A stretch of DNA of 64,000 bases from Onthophagus taurus (taxonomy: Eukaryota > Arthropoda > Insecta > Coleoptera > Scarabaeidae). The translations under genes and the position numbers were made by a program. Below are positions 10,854-23,200 of the stretch, one piece after another (the stretch's first letter is position 1; every line of letters starts with the position of its first letter). The notes below the pieces were generated by a model that searched no databases, was not told the origin of the DNA, and saw only the letters and a program-made list of their open reading frames with translations. The stretch covers positions 17,236,001 through 17,300,000 of the forward strand of contig NC_091967.1 of assembly GCF_036711975.1 (NCBI RefSeq), in the 5' to 3' direction.

Positions 10854-12822
10854 CAGAGCCCGGACAGTTTAGGAAAAGTGCGCCCCTCCACACGAAACGA
10901 ATTCCATGACAACGACGTAAGTACGTTGTTGTCGCTTTTGACACCTTTTGATCACTAAGTTACTCTTCAAAATTGAATTTCGAAGAGCGATGAGCGTACC
11001 TTAGCGAAGAACTTGCTGTACAACATTAATTAATGAATTAATAAAAATAATATAAAAATACGCACTGAATTAATCATTTTCGATTTTATTAAATTTATAC
11101 TTGCTGTTTACACAAAGTAATACCATCATCTCCAAATGTGTGTCTGTAAAAGATGTTCTTCGAGATGTAAAAATAGTATTAAATATAGAAAACGATCGTT
11201 CTACATCGCAACTAGTCAGCAGAGCATAGTTAAAATATGGCAGTAAACATTCATATTTATCTTTAACTTCAGCCTTTATATTTTTATATGATAGTTGCTG
11301 AATGATGTTTAAATCTGGATTTCTGTTATATACATCTCGAATTTTATCGTTAAATAAAATTCCGAATTCTCCAGGAATTTGTTTAAATTCCTCCAACAAA
11401 GAAAACAAACTATTAACTGTCTCTTTAATATGAAGACCTTGTTTTTGAAAGTATTTTATTTTCACGGTTAATTTTGAAAAATTGTAGTTTATATATTTAA
11501 GCTGTTCATGTAAATTTGATATTTGAATAATTTCTTTGCATTGTACAATGCTTGCTGCATCATTCCTCAGATTTAATATGCAATTTTTAATGCTATCAAA
11601 ATTGTTTGCGTAAAATACACACGCTTCAATCCATGTTCCCCATCGCGTGACAATTGGTGAAGGAGGAAGTGGTAAATTTTCACATAGTTCTCTATATATT
11701 GACACACGTTGGGGAGCTTTTAAAAATATCTTTTTGCATAAACTAATAAATTTGTCGACATCTGGAAAATGGTCTCTGATAAACTCACATAATCGATGGA
11801 GACCATGAACAATGCAAGTTACATGCAGCAAATTTTGATACATTGTCTTTAATAATTTGCCAGCTTTCAGCATATATGCTGCTGCATCAGAAATAAATAA
11901 CAGGACTTTACCAGGATTTTCTTTTACAATAGGTTTTATGCTTTCGCAAACAACTTTTACGATTATGTCTGCGTTAACTTTTTGATAGATTTTAGTCGCT
12001 ATTAAGTAAGGTTGGGATATCTGTGTAGGATGCATAACGCCTGCTACTACATTAACCACGCATCTACCAAGAATATCAGTGGTTTCATCAGCACTTATCC
12101 ATATGTAATTATTTGATAATGTATTTATTATAGGTTCCATCGCTTTACTATATAATTTTGGTATATTATATTTCCGTAAGGTCGATTCATCAGGTACTTT
12201 TTGGTGTGTGTACTTTTCTAAGAAACTTTTCAAAACAGGATTTTTCAATTTTTCTAAGGGTATGTTTGACGCCAAAAATGCCTCACATAACTCCTCCGCA
12301 AACATTGCTTTTAATGGATCGCTATTTTTCGCATGCTTGTTGGTTTTTATGTGTTGAAACACATGATCCTGTTTTCTACATACGATGGAAACGGAACAAA
12401 TATTACAAAATATTATATTCTCTTCTAAAACAGACAGTCCATCGCAACCGCGTATCCATTCCTCCAATTTTTGGAAACGCGAACACATTGTAAATATTAA
12501 TATTAAAGTTATATGTTCTTATCGCAATAAAACGAAGATAAAGAAATAAAGTGAAACTAAAAATGTCTATGAACGAAACTAAATTCAAATAAAAAAGGAA
12601 TATCGAATAAAATTAAATACACAAATAGAACGAAGATATAGGCTTAAAGAATAACTCGATATGTACGATGAACAAGCAAGACAGCAAGTGCAACAAGACA
12701 CAATGTCAAAATTTCGTGACATAAGGTTCGACATATTCGACACATTTCGATTTACGACGTTGAAAATTGAAAATGGAGTGGGAGGCATTTTAGTATTATT
12801 TTCCTAAACTGTCCGGGCTCTG
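10854..12822 (-). mobile_element. Complete hAT-family DNA transposon (1,969 bp)
   Basis: The left end CAGAGCCCGGACAGTTTA... (10854-10877) is an exact inverted repeat of the right end (12799-12822), 24 bp without mismatch. The octamer GTGATAAG directly flanks both sides (10846-10853 and 12823-12830), which is the 8-bp target duplication diagnostic of hAT elements. The transposase at 11070-12488 has no stops. Perfect ends, perfect duplication and an open gene indicate a recent insertion that may still be active. It landed in or beside an old LINE. Confidence 0.95.
11070..12488 (-). CDS. hAT transposase, intact reading frame
   Basis: One uninterrupted frame of 472 residues starts at the ATG 12486-12488. 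A BED-like zinc finger is visible near residues 25-52 (FCNICSVSIVC ... HVFQHIKTNKH). The catalytic core begins around YIWISADETTDILG and continues with LLFISDAAAYMLKAGK and CIVHGLHRLCEF. The C-terminus has the hAT dimerisation pattern (LLTSCDVERSFSIFNTIFTS, then RRTSFTDTHLEMMVLLCVN). Transposases of this group cut and paste the element by recognising its terminal repeats. The gene is placed centrally inside perfect terminal repeats, which supports an autonomous element rather than a domesticated gene. Confidence 0.93.
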   Translation of the reverse strand: MCSRFQKLEEWIRGCDGLSVLEENIIFCNICSVSIVCRKQDHVFQHIKTNKHAKNSDPLKAMFAEELCEAFLASNIPLEKLKNPVLKSFLEKYTHQKVPDESTLRKYNIPKLYSKAMEPIINTLSNNYIWISADETTDILGRCVVNVVAGVMHPTQISQPYLIATKIYQKVNADIIVKVVCESIKPIVKENPGKVLLFISDAAAYMLKAGKLLKTMYQNLLHVTCIVHGLHRLCEFIRDHFPDVDKFISLCKKIFLKAPQRVSIYRELCENLPLPPSPIVTRWGTWIEACVFYANNFDSIKNCILNLRNDAASIVQCKEIIQISNLHEQLKYINYNFSKLTVKIKYFQKQGLHIKETVNSLFSLLEEFKQIPGEFGILFNDKIRDVYNRNPDLNIIQQLSYKNIKAEVKDKYECLLPYFNYALLTSCDVERSFSIFNTIFTSRRTSFTDTHLEMMVLLCVNSKYKFNKIEND

Positions 12823-12830
12823 GTGATAAG

Positions 12831-14150
12831 TGATAATGGACTTCCAACTGTCCTTCCATCTTTTGGGTAGATGTTTAAATTCCTGCTTGTTTTTCCTCTA
12901 ATGCTTTAATGCTAATCTGCTTGAACTCATCCTTTTCACATGGATGATAATGTCCTCTGCTTTTTTGTCTCCCCCATCTTACCACATCTAGTATACCACA
13001 TCACGCGTCTGTATTTCTTATTCGGTCTCTTCTAGTCTTAGCCAGGATAGTTCGCAACGTTTTCATATCAGCAAGTCTTAGTTTTAATCGTATCTTCGCA
13101 TTCCACATGTCATGACGCGTCTTATACAAATTTTTATAAATTCTTATCTTGCTATCCAGTCGAATATATATATATGACCAAACGATCTTTCTCAAGCATC
13201 CTGATAGAGGTCGCCTTCATTGATCTAATTTGGTGGATATATCCAGTTAAAGATATTTCAACATACTGACTTTTTTGTTGAATGACCATGACTTTCGTTT
13301 TATCGATGGATATCGTCATGTTTAGTTGTTAGCTTCCTTAATAGAATTTAAAGAGCTATCTATGAAGATTATCTTCCGTTTCTGCCATAATTGCTGTACC
13401 GTCGTATTAAAAAATAAAGAATCCGTTGTTAAATCCTTGTTGTTAGAACGCTTGTAAATAATTTTATCGCTATACTTAGAAGGATTATTTTTTTATAGTG
13501 GTCTGGACAGGTCTTTTGTTCTTTTTGGAAAGAGGTATTACAATGTTTTTGTGCCAATTTTCTGGTATTTCTGATGGGTTTAAGATGTGGTTGCATAAAA
13601 TCAATAAATTTTGCATTGAGATCTTTTCCTCCGTATTTTAAAACGTCGTTAGGTATATTATTTAGTCCCGCTGCTTTTCTATTCTTTAATTTCCTCAGTT
13701 TTTTTTCCAACAATTTGCCACGGTTTATTTTTTTCTCTGTGGGTTATTTAGTCGTTTCTTCAGTATTGATTGTTGAAAACAGCATTTCTATGTTTCTGGC
13801 GGGATGACTTCTGTTTATATACGGATGCTTTCCTGCTTCTGAGCATTCTCAATATTTCCTTTTCTGCTCCGTGTAGCTCGTAGTCAAAGTTACTGGTACA
13901 TTTGTGATGTCATTTAATAGCCTTGACTGATTTCTACATATACAGTACGTCGGGCTTTTGTTCCTTTGGTCTTGCTTTTTGTATCTGCCAGTTCTTGTAC
14001 TTCTTCACAGAACCACGATTTAGTATGGTTTGTGGCATTAGGTTAATATTAAATTTTGCTAGAGCTTCGTAAGCATCTTATTACGCCCACGTATTAATTT
14101 CTTACCAGCAGCTTGCTTCTTCACATTTGTCTGTTATATTAGTATTTTGT
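12831..14150 (-). pseudogene. Decayed LINE (reverse transcriptase and C-terminal region)
   Basis: On the minus strand, 13713-13429 encodes LEKKLRKLKNRKAAGLNNIP, then NDVLKYGG, and later CPDHYKKIILLSIAIKLFTS. These are the N-terminal landmarks of a non-LTR reverse transcriptase. Lower coordinates (13195-12831) encode a degraded C-terminal part (AKIRLKLRLADMKTLR, KTRRDRIRN). Frameshifts and stops occur throughout. The hAT element at 10854-12822 inserted at its 3' flank. Confidence 0.65.
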
Positions 14151-14518
14151 GGTTTATGTATTAATCAACTCTCCTTAGTAAAACTTGATCAAATTTATAA
14201 CAATATTCCAAGTCAATAAAATAAACAATTTTTTTAAAATTAATACTAAATAAATTTATTTAAAACGATCTCCATTAAAAAAAAAATAAATAAAATGTCC
14301 TGTTATAAAAAATTAACAAACAAAAGTAAGTTAATTACCAAGAATTTATAAGAAGTGGAAAATTTCACAATAATTATTAACAATTAACACTCTAAATTAT
14401 TTTCTTAACATCAATTAAATTATTACCGTTATTTAAAAATAGAAAAATAGATCACTCACATTAAAGGCATTTAAATTTTTAGTAGTAAACTTAATGTATT
14501 TCTGTAAAAGCTCGAAAA
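14151..14518. other. AT-rich upstream region of CUB gene 3
   Basis: Very AT-rich with long A and T runs. No reading frame, repeat or RNA gene recognised. It presumably holds the promoter of the gene starting at 14519, but no element can be named with confidence. Confidence 0.4.
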
Positions 14519-15965
14519 ATGTATAATCGTAATTTTAAGAAAACTTTTACGTATATTTTAATATTATGCATAAAAGTGTGCAATAGTAGCCAAAAAATAG
14601 AATTATTTGGAAAGACACCAAATAATCGAACAGCTAAATGTAAGTCAACTAATTTCCTTTTTTTTAAGTAATCCTAAGATTGTTTTATTAGTTCTTCCAT
14701 TTTGGAACTTTGGAATCGGGGTTGTACGATTCGCAAATAACGTATGCGACAGTGCTGATGGCTTATATGGGACTTGTTACACAAAAAGACAATGTGCAGA
14801 AGTTAATGGTGGGATTATATCCGGTTCTTGTGCGAGCGGAATCGGTGTTTGTTGCGTAGGCAAGTCTATTAAAATCACAAAAAATCATAAATAATGAAAA
14901 GAATTAAATTAATTTTTAGTCCTTCTTGGATGCGGAAGTATTTCTTCGAGTAATAACACATACTTTGTGAACGAAGGATATCCGGCCGCTTATTCTGGAG
15001 CCGGATGTTGTACCTACACAATTCAAAGATGTAGTCCAGATATTTGTCAAGTATAAAAACATAAATATAAAATAGAAAGCAACAACTTTATTATTCTTTT
15101 AATTTTGTTTTAGGTCAGAATAGATTTTCTAAGTTTAACTTTAGCACAACCCGATGGAACTGGTCGTTGCATTTACGATGCTTTAACAATAACAGGAGGA
15201 ACATCAAACATTCCGATAATTTGTGGCGAAAATAGTGGCCAACACGTTTATGTCAATTTCAACGACGACCAAGACATTCGTATTGTAATTGATACCAGTG
15301 CAGATGTTGATCTTGCTAGAAGTTGGAATATTAAAGTTACTCAACTTGCTTGTGATTGTGGAACATTAGGTATTTTATTAGTATTGTACAGGATGATTCA
15401 ACATTTCTTATATTTTTTTAGCACCACCTGGTTGTTTAATGTACTACACTAATATTAGTGGGACCGTAAATAGTTTTAATTATGGTACAACAGCAAATGG
15501 TGCTTTAGTGGGCGATGTTCTTGGTACAAGAGAATTAGCAAATTTAAATTACGGCATTTGTATTGATCCTAAACCGGGATATTGTTGTATTACATGGAGT
15601 CAATCCGGAGGTGATCCTTATTCTTTTACGTTAACTGGAGATACTATGGCTTTAGGGAACACTTTACCAACGGGAAGTGTCGTTGGAACTGATTGCACAA
15701 CGGATTTTGTTGTTATTCCAAACCCACAAGAAGTTGCTGCAGATAGATTTTGTGGAAACGCATTCCCAACCCTTACTTGTAAGTAATTTTGAATTAATAT
15801 ATGGTAAAAAGTCTATCTAAAAAATTTGTTTTAGCGTGTGCAAAACCTTTTGTATTAACAGTGGTTACAAATGCAGATGAGATGGGAGATGTTGCAAATA
15901 GAGGATTTTCTTTAACATACACGCAAAAGAGATGTGCATGCGCAGGAAATTGTTATCCTGTTTAG
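14519..15965 (+). CDS. Secreted CUB-domain protein, paralogue 3 of a tandem cluster
   Basis: Exons 14519-14639, 14692-14859, 14920-15050, 15114-15369, 15422-15778 and 15835-15965 join in frame to give 387 residues; phases are 1,1,0,1,1 as in the other copies. The N-terminus is basic then hydrophobic (FKKTFTYILILCIKVC), compatible with a signal peptide. Exon 2 gives PFWNFGIGVVRFANNVC, GTCYTKRQC and ASGIGVCC. The CUB-like part follows (SNNTYFVN, DICQVRIDFLSLTLAQPDG, CGENSGQHVYVNF). The second module contains NYGICIDPKPGYCCITW, DRFCGN and FVLTVVTNADE. The tail ends in an extra cysteine cluster (CACAGNC). Intron 2 uses a GC donor (14860-14861); the nearby GT at 14856 would break the frame with the acceptor used. 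Confidence 0.88.
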
Positions 15966-17039
15966 TTATTAACATTTTTATAATATATTTATAGCTTGAT
16001 AAATATTAAAGAAATATTATATATAGATAAATATACATAAAGGTCATCCTTCGTTTTCGTTTCCTAGAATATTGCGCTGAATCAATGAGAGTACTTCTGA
16101 AAATGTGAACAATATCCAATGCATGAAAAAACTTATCTGCAAGTGCGTTCGGGCTTTTCTGGGCTAGAACTTTAGATCAAGATAAAATGTAAGGAAAGTA
16201 GGAGTGAGACGTTAGCTTGGAACGATTTTATTAATATTGGCCGAGGATATAATATAATCGAATGGCTACAAAAAAATGCATGATACAATGTACGAGTATA
16301 TATCATCCAACTATCTTAGGGAAAGAAAATTCAGAGAACAATGAGAATGATGCCGACTTCGGTTCTTATTTTAAGGAAGAACAAATTGAACCAACCTAAG
16401 TAATGGAAGCTGTTGATGGACATTCGAAATGAATCAATAAATTACCCATTTTTTATCAACTTTGTACCTTTCTTTAATAAGACTCCACTCTATATACAAA
16501 AAAAATAGGAACAAATCAATTTTAAGAAGGCATACGGTGTGTTGCTGCACGCAAAGCAGATTTTTAAACTTTCTCTACACTTAACCGGTATTTCTAGGAG
16601 AATAAATAGCAAATTCTACTGTTCGGAGAGGCATTTGGAATGTTAGAAGCCGTTATGCTTCTGCAATATTTGAATAACTTGTTCAGGAGTTCAAATGTGC
16701 TATGTGAACGTAGAGTAAGGATCGTGGACGTGGCGACGGTAACGCAAGCAGAGCTGATATCAATAGAATTAGGGATGGAATGGGTGAAGAGAAGGGGTGT
16801 GTATGGGTTCATAAAGCAGGAATTGAAGGATGGGTTAAGTGATCATGTCCACCAAAGACATTCAGCTAATCAGTCAAAGGCATGTTCTTTTTAATGTGTA
16901 TCTTAGGCGGTCTTACCCAAATATATTGAGAGAGTTGTACAATTCAGATATCTTAGATGCTATATCACGAACAAGTAGATCCAGATCAAGAAATTAAGTG
17001 CAGAATTAAAACAGATCGTATAACTTTTCTGAGAATGTA
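15966..17039. other. Spacer downstream of CUB gene 3
   Basis: No gene recognised. An open stretch at 16640-16894 has no resemblance to a known family that I can name and no splice or start context that supports it. The remainder is AT-rich. Confidence 0.4.
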
Positions 17040-17475
17040 ATCATTCTTCTGTATTGATAACTTAAAATTAAAATTGCGTTGATATTGACGTTCTGATCAA
17101 TGAAAATCAACGGCGTTTTCCCAGGTTCCCAAATGCCGGCATAAACCATTGCAGAAGCAGGGAAATGGCTACGAACGTTAACTTTTGCAGCAGCAGTTTT
17201 CTGCTGACACTACCTAAGTAATTGACGTTGGTTCTGATAGTTGAGGAGCAGCTTGATCGTGAAAATCTTCTCATCAGTGAAGATAACTTTTGATAAAAAA
17301 GCACCAGCGATTAGGCGAAAATTATCCAATCTTTTCAGCTTCATTGTATCTTTGAGGAAGTGGAGACGACCGATCTTGTAGCTCCACTCCCTTGTAACGT
17401 TTGATGGCATCATAGACAGTTTGTTTCTTTAAACCAGTCAGTGCACGTGTAATATTTAGGGACAAAATTACATGA
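17040..17475 (-). pseudogene. Mariner/Tc1-type transposase remnant
   Basis: Minus-strand frames give TGLKKQTVYDAIKRYK, a short basic stretch, then VIFTDEKIFTIKLLLNYQNQ with the first catalytic aspartate (FTDEK), and later GNLGKR from the segment after the second strand. Two or more frameshifts and stops separate these pieces. The order fits the helix-turn-helix to catalytic-core part of a mariner-like DD34D transposase. Confidence 0.65.
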
Positions 17476-17731
17476 GGAATTCAATGAAATCATCAGAATA
17501 AACAAAGAACCACAATGTCAACGTCAATTAACGTCTAACAAAATATGGGTACTTTTTGAACATGCTGTATTTATAAGTATTAAGATAAGTAAGATATCAT
17601 ACCTTGGGCAACCGAAAGCCTCGAACAATTTCGGCGATGTAATTGCTGACGTGATATGGCATTTTCTCACTGTGCCGAAAATAATTAGTACAAAATGTAT
17701 TTCATAACCTCGAATTGTCGAGGTTCTATTG

Positions 17732-18017
17732 CAAGGTTTATAGAACATAAGGTTACCTCATTCCCTATGCCTCTGTAGTATCGATTATTACCCCGCAAAT
17801 TGACGTCACTGGTTCGATACAGTCAGAATAAAAGATAGCTTATACATGTGCCTATACGTGACAACACGATGCGAGGTTTAAATATTTTATATAGACTGTA
17901 CCACAGTATAGGTGGTGTTGTGTTGTTCATAGAACCAGCTACGTCACTGACCCACCTTGCCTTGCCTCTCAGAGGAGGAGAATCGGTATTGGGTAACCTT
18001 ATGTTCTATAGACCTTG
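17732..18017. mobile_element. 286-bp MITE with about 26-bp inverted ends and 9-bp direct flanks
   Basis: The left end (from 17732, CAAGGTTTATAGAACATAAG...) and the reverse complement of the right end (to 18017) agree over about 26 bases with one mismatch. Agreement continues more loosely inward. GTTCTATTG is repeated directly at 17723-17731 and 18018-18026, consistent with a 9-bp target duplication. No transposase is encoded. The duplication length would suit a Mutator-like source; this is an inference. Confidence 0.75.
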
Positions 18018-18026
18018 GTTCTATTG

Positions 18027-18435
18027 TATATATGTAAAATATTTTTTCCACATAATATAAACGAACGAACGGGGTGTCCGTCGTTTCTGGTTAATCTTTC
18101 TTATTCACTTCATAGTTTTGTATTGACTCTGAGTCACAAATAACGATATAATGATATTGAGAGATGTAAGAGATTTGTTTAAGGTATCAAAGGTAAAAAA
18201 GGCAGCAATAAGATTAATAATAAACATGGTATTCAATTTATTGGAAGCACTTTAACCAATTAAATACCCACCTTCAAGAAGTTAAGAATATCAGATTATG
18301 GTTTCTTAAAAATAAAAAGATAACTAAAACATCTTAATATATTTACTTTTTTTTAATAAGCTAACAATAACATTTATTAAACTAAATAGAGAAATAAAGT
18401 CAAATAACATATCACAACCATCACATAGGCAATAA
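18027..18435. other. Spacer between MITE and PTGES2
   Basis: AT-rich. It includes the likely 3' UTR of PTGES2 near 18350-18435, with no clear gene or repeat otherwise. Confidence 0.4.
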
Positions 18436-19835
<1,400 letters not shown>

Positions 19836-20216
19836 TATTTGTAATGTGGAAAACTAACCTCATTTAATCCTGTTTTATGTAAGAAATTCACACTGACAGT
19901 TGTCAAATTTCAAGAGTGCCAATAGCATATCTAAAAATTAATTTTATTTATTGAAATTGCAGTTAAATTTCAATTAATAATACATAACATTTTACCCAAT
20001 TCGTTTCGTTTTTGTAATTAAATTGATGTTTTTAAATATTTATTAATAAATAAAAATAAATTTGTAACAGATTTATTTTTGTAGGATGGCGCGCCGTTTA
20101 AAGGGCTCCAGCGACATCTTTGGATCAACCAATAGTAGTAATTCGGCATTATAACCTCAAAAAATAGTACCGCAAATTTTTTTTACTTCCTTTACTAATT
20201 TTACTAACATAAAGTG
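19836..20216. promoter_or_regulatory. Probable bidirectional promoter between PTGES2 and VARS2
   Basis: The start codons of PTGES2 (19835, minus) and VARS2 (20217, plus) are 381 bp apart in head-to-head orientation. Within this AT-rich gap, 20085-20125 is a sharp GC-rich block (GGATGGCGCGCCG, CTCCAGCGACATC). No TATA-type element can be assigned with confidence. Shared promoter use is inferred from the layout. Confidence 0.5.
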
Positions 20217-23200
20217 ATGTTTGTGGTTTTAAGAAAATACAGAAATGGTTCGCATAAATTTAAACTAAAACCTGCGGTGTATCGGCTAAAATCAACTACC
20301 GCTAAAAAAGGTTAGTTTGAATTTGTGTTTATTTCGATAGATGTCCTTACTTACTTTGAATTTTGCATAGATTTTGCCGCTGCTTATAATCCAAAGTTAA
20401 TAGAAGAAAATGCTGATAATTCGGAATATTTTTACGCCACCAATAATGGAAGAAAATATAGTTTAATCCTTCCACCGCCTAACATCACAGGAATTTTACA
20501 TTTAGGACATGCTTTGGCTGTTACTGTTGAAGATGTTTTGGTTAGATGGTGAGATTCAAAAATGATTGTAAATCAAATTTAATTGCATTTTTGAGTTATC
20601 ATGTTACATACAATAGTTGAAGGGAGTTCAGGGGTCTTAAATCCATTAAAATCTTCAGGACAAATTTTAGCACAATTACAATACTTTCTCTTTATTGGAC
20701 ATGAGGAGATTGTTATAAAGTAACTTTGAATTTGATTTGTGCTGTAACTATAATGTTAAACATTGCTTAATATAAAACATTTATTAAACCAAATCTATTT
20801 ATCCATTAAAACTTTAAAAATATGTAGTGCTATAAGATAACTACTCATTAAGAAGGAATATTCTTCGTCAAAAAGCTGTGCAAACTTTCTTCAATCATTC
20901 TCATAGGTCATAATAAGTCTTATAACTTTGCCATGATGATACCATGAGTTTTAGTTGCTTTATCAAAATTCGTCACTAAAATTCGATTGATGGCTGTAAA
21001 CAAGCACTGTTTGGTAAACTGTATAAAGTTAATGCTGAAAGACAATGTATAAAATGCTTAAGAGCATTTTGCAATTCATGAATCAATGATTAAATATAAA
21101 GGTATGCATTATTATCAATAAATCTGGCTATTGTCTAGATTTTGGTATTTCCTATTTAAGGATATAAATGTGGTAACATAGTTGATTTAGGGTCCAAAGT
21201 CATATCAACCTTTATTAAATATTTTAAATTAATATTATAAAGTATTTTTTGATAATTAGTTTGCAATTCCTTGTGAATCTATTAACATCTCAAGAAAATA
21301 TTTACTAACATTCGCTTCAGACAAAAAATATGAAGAGTGGTGGCTTCTTCTTTCAGTAATATAGTTTATTTATATATAAGTTGGAAGTATGTTATTATGC
21401 AAATGCAAAAAGTTTACAAGTAAACAGAAAACTCCAGAATTAAACTATTGTTCTGATATCCTACATACTTTGGCTAAATGAAATCAGTATTATAACATAC
21501 TGAACGATAAAAAATCGATTCCTGCAAAAGTAATCGTCATCTACTTCAAAATAATTGATAGAGCACATCCACATCCAATATACCTTACAAGCCATTGCCC
21601 GTAAATATTAAAATTAAAAATTTGTTCTTATAAGTCACAGTATAGACAACACAACATACACTCTCAATAATGCGGAGAAAATATAACCGACTTCGATTTT
21701 GAATATAATTGAGAGAAGTTTTATCATTTCCAAGTATAATTAAGGCAATGATTATACTTCAAAAGCACAAACTTTAAATAATTTAAAAAAAAGTGGATGA
21801 GATCTTCTTTTGTGTGGTTCTTGATGGGATCAGAGCGGTTTTGCCTGCAACAGTCGTAACAAGGTCGGGTGCAGGCGTCTAGAATAAGTATCTAGCTATA
21901 CCCAGACATCATATCCCTTAGAACTCAAGAAGGATCTAAAGCTACAATAATCCTGAGAAAATCTCATAACATTCATCTAATATCATTCTATAAGATATAA
22001 AATGTGCCATCTCTTGAGTAAGATCTCTAACTATACCTATACATAATCTAAATTTAAACTTTAACCGTTTAAGGTTTCTACTTTCAAATCATAATATTGA
22101 AATTACAATATTTGCCTCATTAGTTGCAACAAAACAAAATCCCATTTATATCTTATTGTTAGTACCCTTGATACTTTTGCATAATTGGTTGATGAAATAA
22201 GTGTAAGCTCGATTTTTAGTATACAAAGTGATTAGTCAATATAAATTTACTCCTATAACATTAAAATAAGTGCTTTATATTTAACACATTACATCCCACT
22301 CACATCATTAATTATAGATCTTTCCCACCCCGAAATAGTCGTCAATGTCACTAATATTCCGAGAAGGGATGAAATAAGCTCAGCTAACCGAATTTTAGAT
22401 GATACTTAGGGTCTCTTAACGGCACCCATGGCACATTAAATATTAACGAAACTTCCGAAACGCTTCTAATACCGTGTACATTAGATCGATAACCACATCA
22501 AATCTGTTAATAATAGGCTTTGTCTTTAAAGTTATTATCGTCGCTTACAGGCACCGTATGCGTGGATTTGACACAGTATGGGTTCCAGGGATGGATCATG
22601 CCGGAATTGCTACACAAGTCGTCGTCGAGAAAAAGCTTTATAAAGAGAAGGGTTTGACTAGACACGATTTTGGAAGGGAAGCTTTCGAAAAAGAAGTGTG
22701 GAAGTGGAAGGAAGAAAAAGAGGAAGTTATTGGTGAGAGATTAATGATAATATTGATTTGTTTTGTCGGAATGTAATTAATTAAATGATGATGAACGATA
22801 ATAATATTGGATTGAGCGCGGAAGCAATTAACTTTCAGAGAACGAACTCGCGGTAACCTGATAATGAAATATAACTCCACTTTTTCTCCGAAAATCGGAT
22901 CGCCATCCAAATGAACATCGATCAGCATAAATCCGCGCGTCACGGCGAGGGAAAAAATAGGTAAAACATCGACGGAAATTAATGGACAGGATTGCGTTCG
23001 CCAGTTTGGGTTGCACGTCGATGTATCTTATGGCCCGTTTGTAAATAAATTTGACGGCCTCGTTTATTCGTTCGCGTTAAATGTTTGAGCTTTACGGGTT
23101 CTGGCCTCGTATAGCTTTATACCGGCATTACGCACTCGTTCAAAAAGTCGTTTTCGTTTACAATTGATGATGGTATTCTTTGATCCTCGAATCTAGTTTT

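Noticed and set aside
10605-10958. A 117-residue plus-strand frame
   Set aside because: It crosses the left end of the hAT insertion, so half of it is transposon terminal sequence.
16640-16894. An 84-residue frame downstream of CUB gene 3
   Set aside because: No family resemblance, no splice context, and an opposite-strand frame of similar length overlaps it.
21853-21865. GTCGTAACAAGGT, as at the 3' end of small-subunit rRNA
   Set aside because: Only 13 bases match and the flanks do not; most likely chance.
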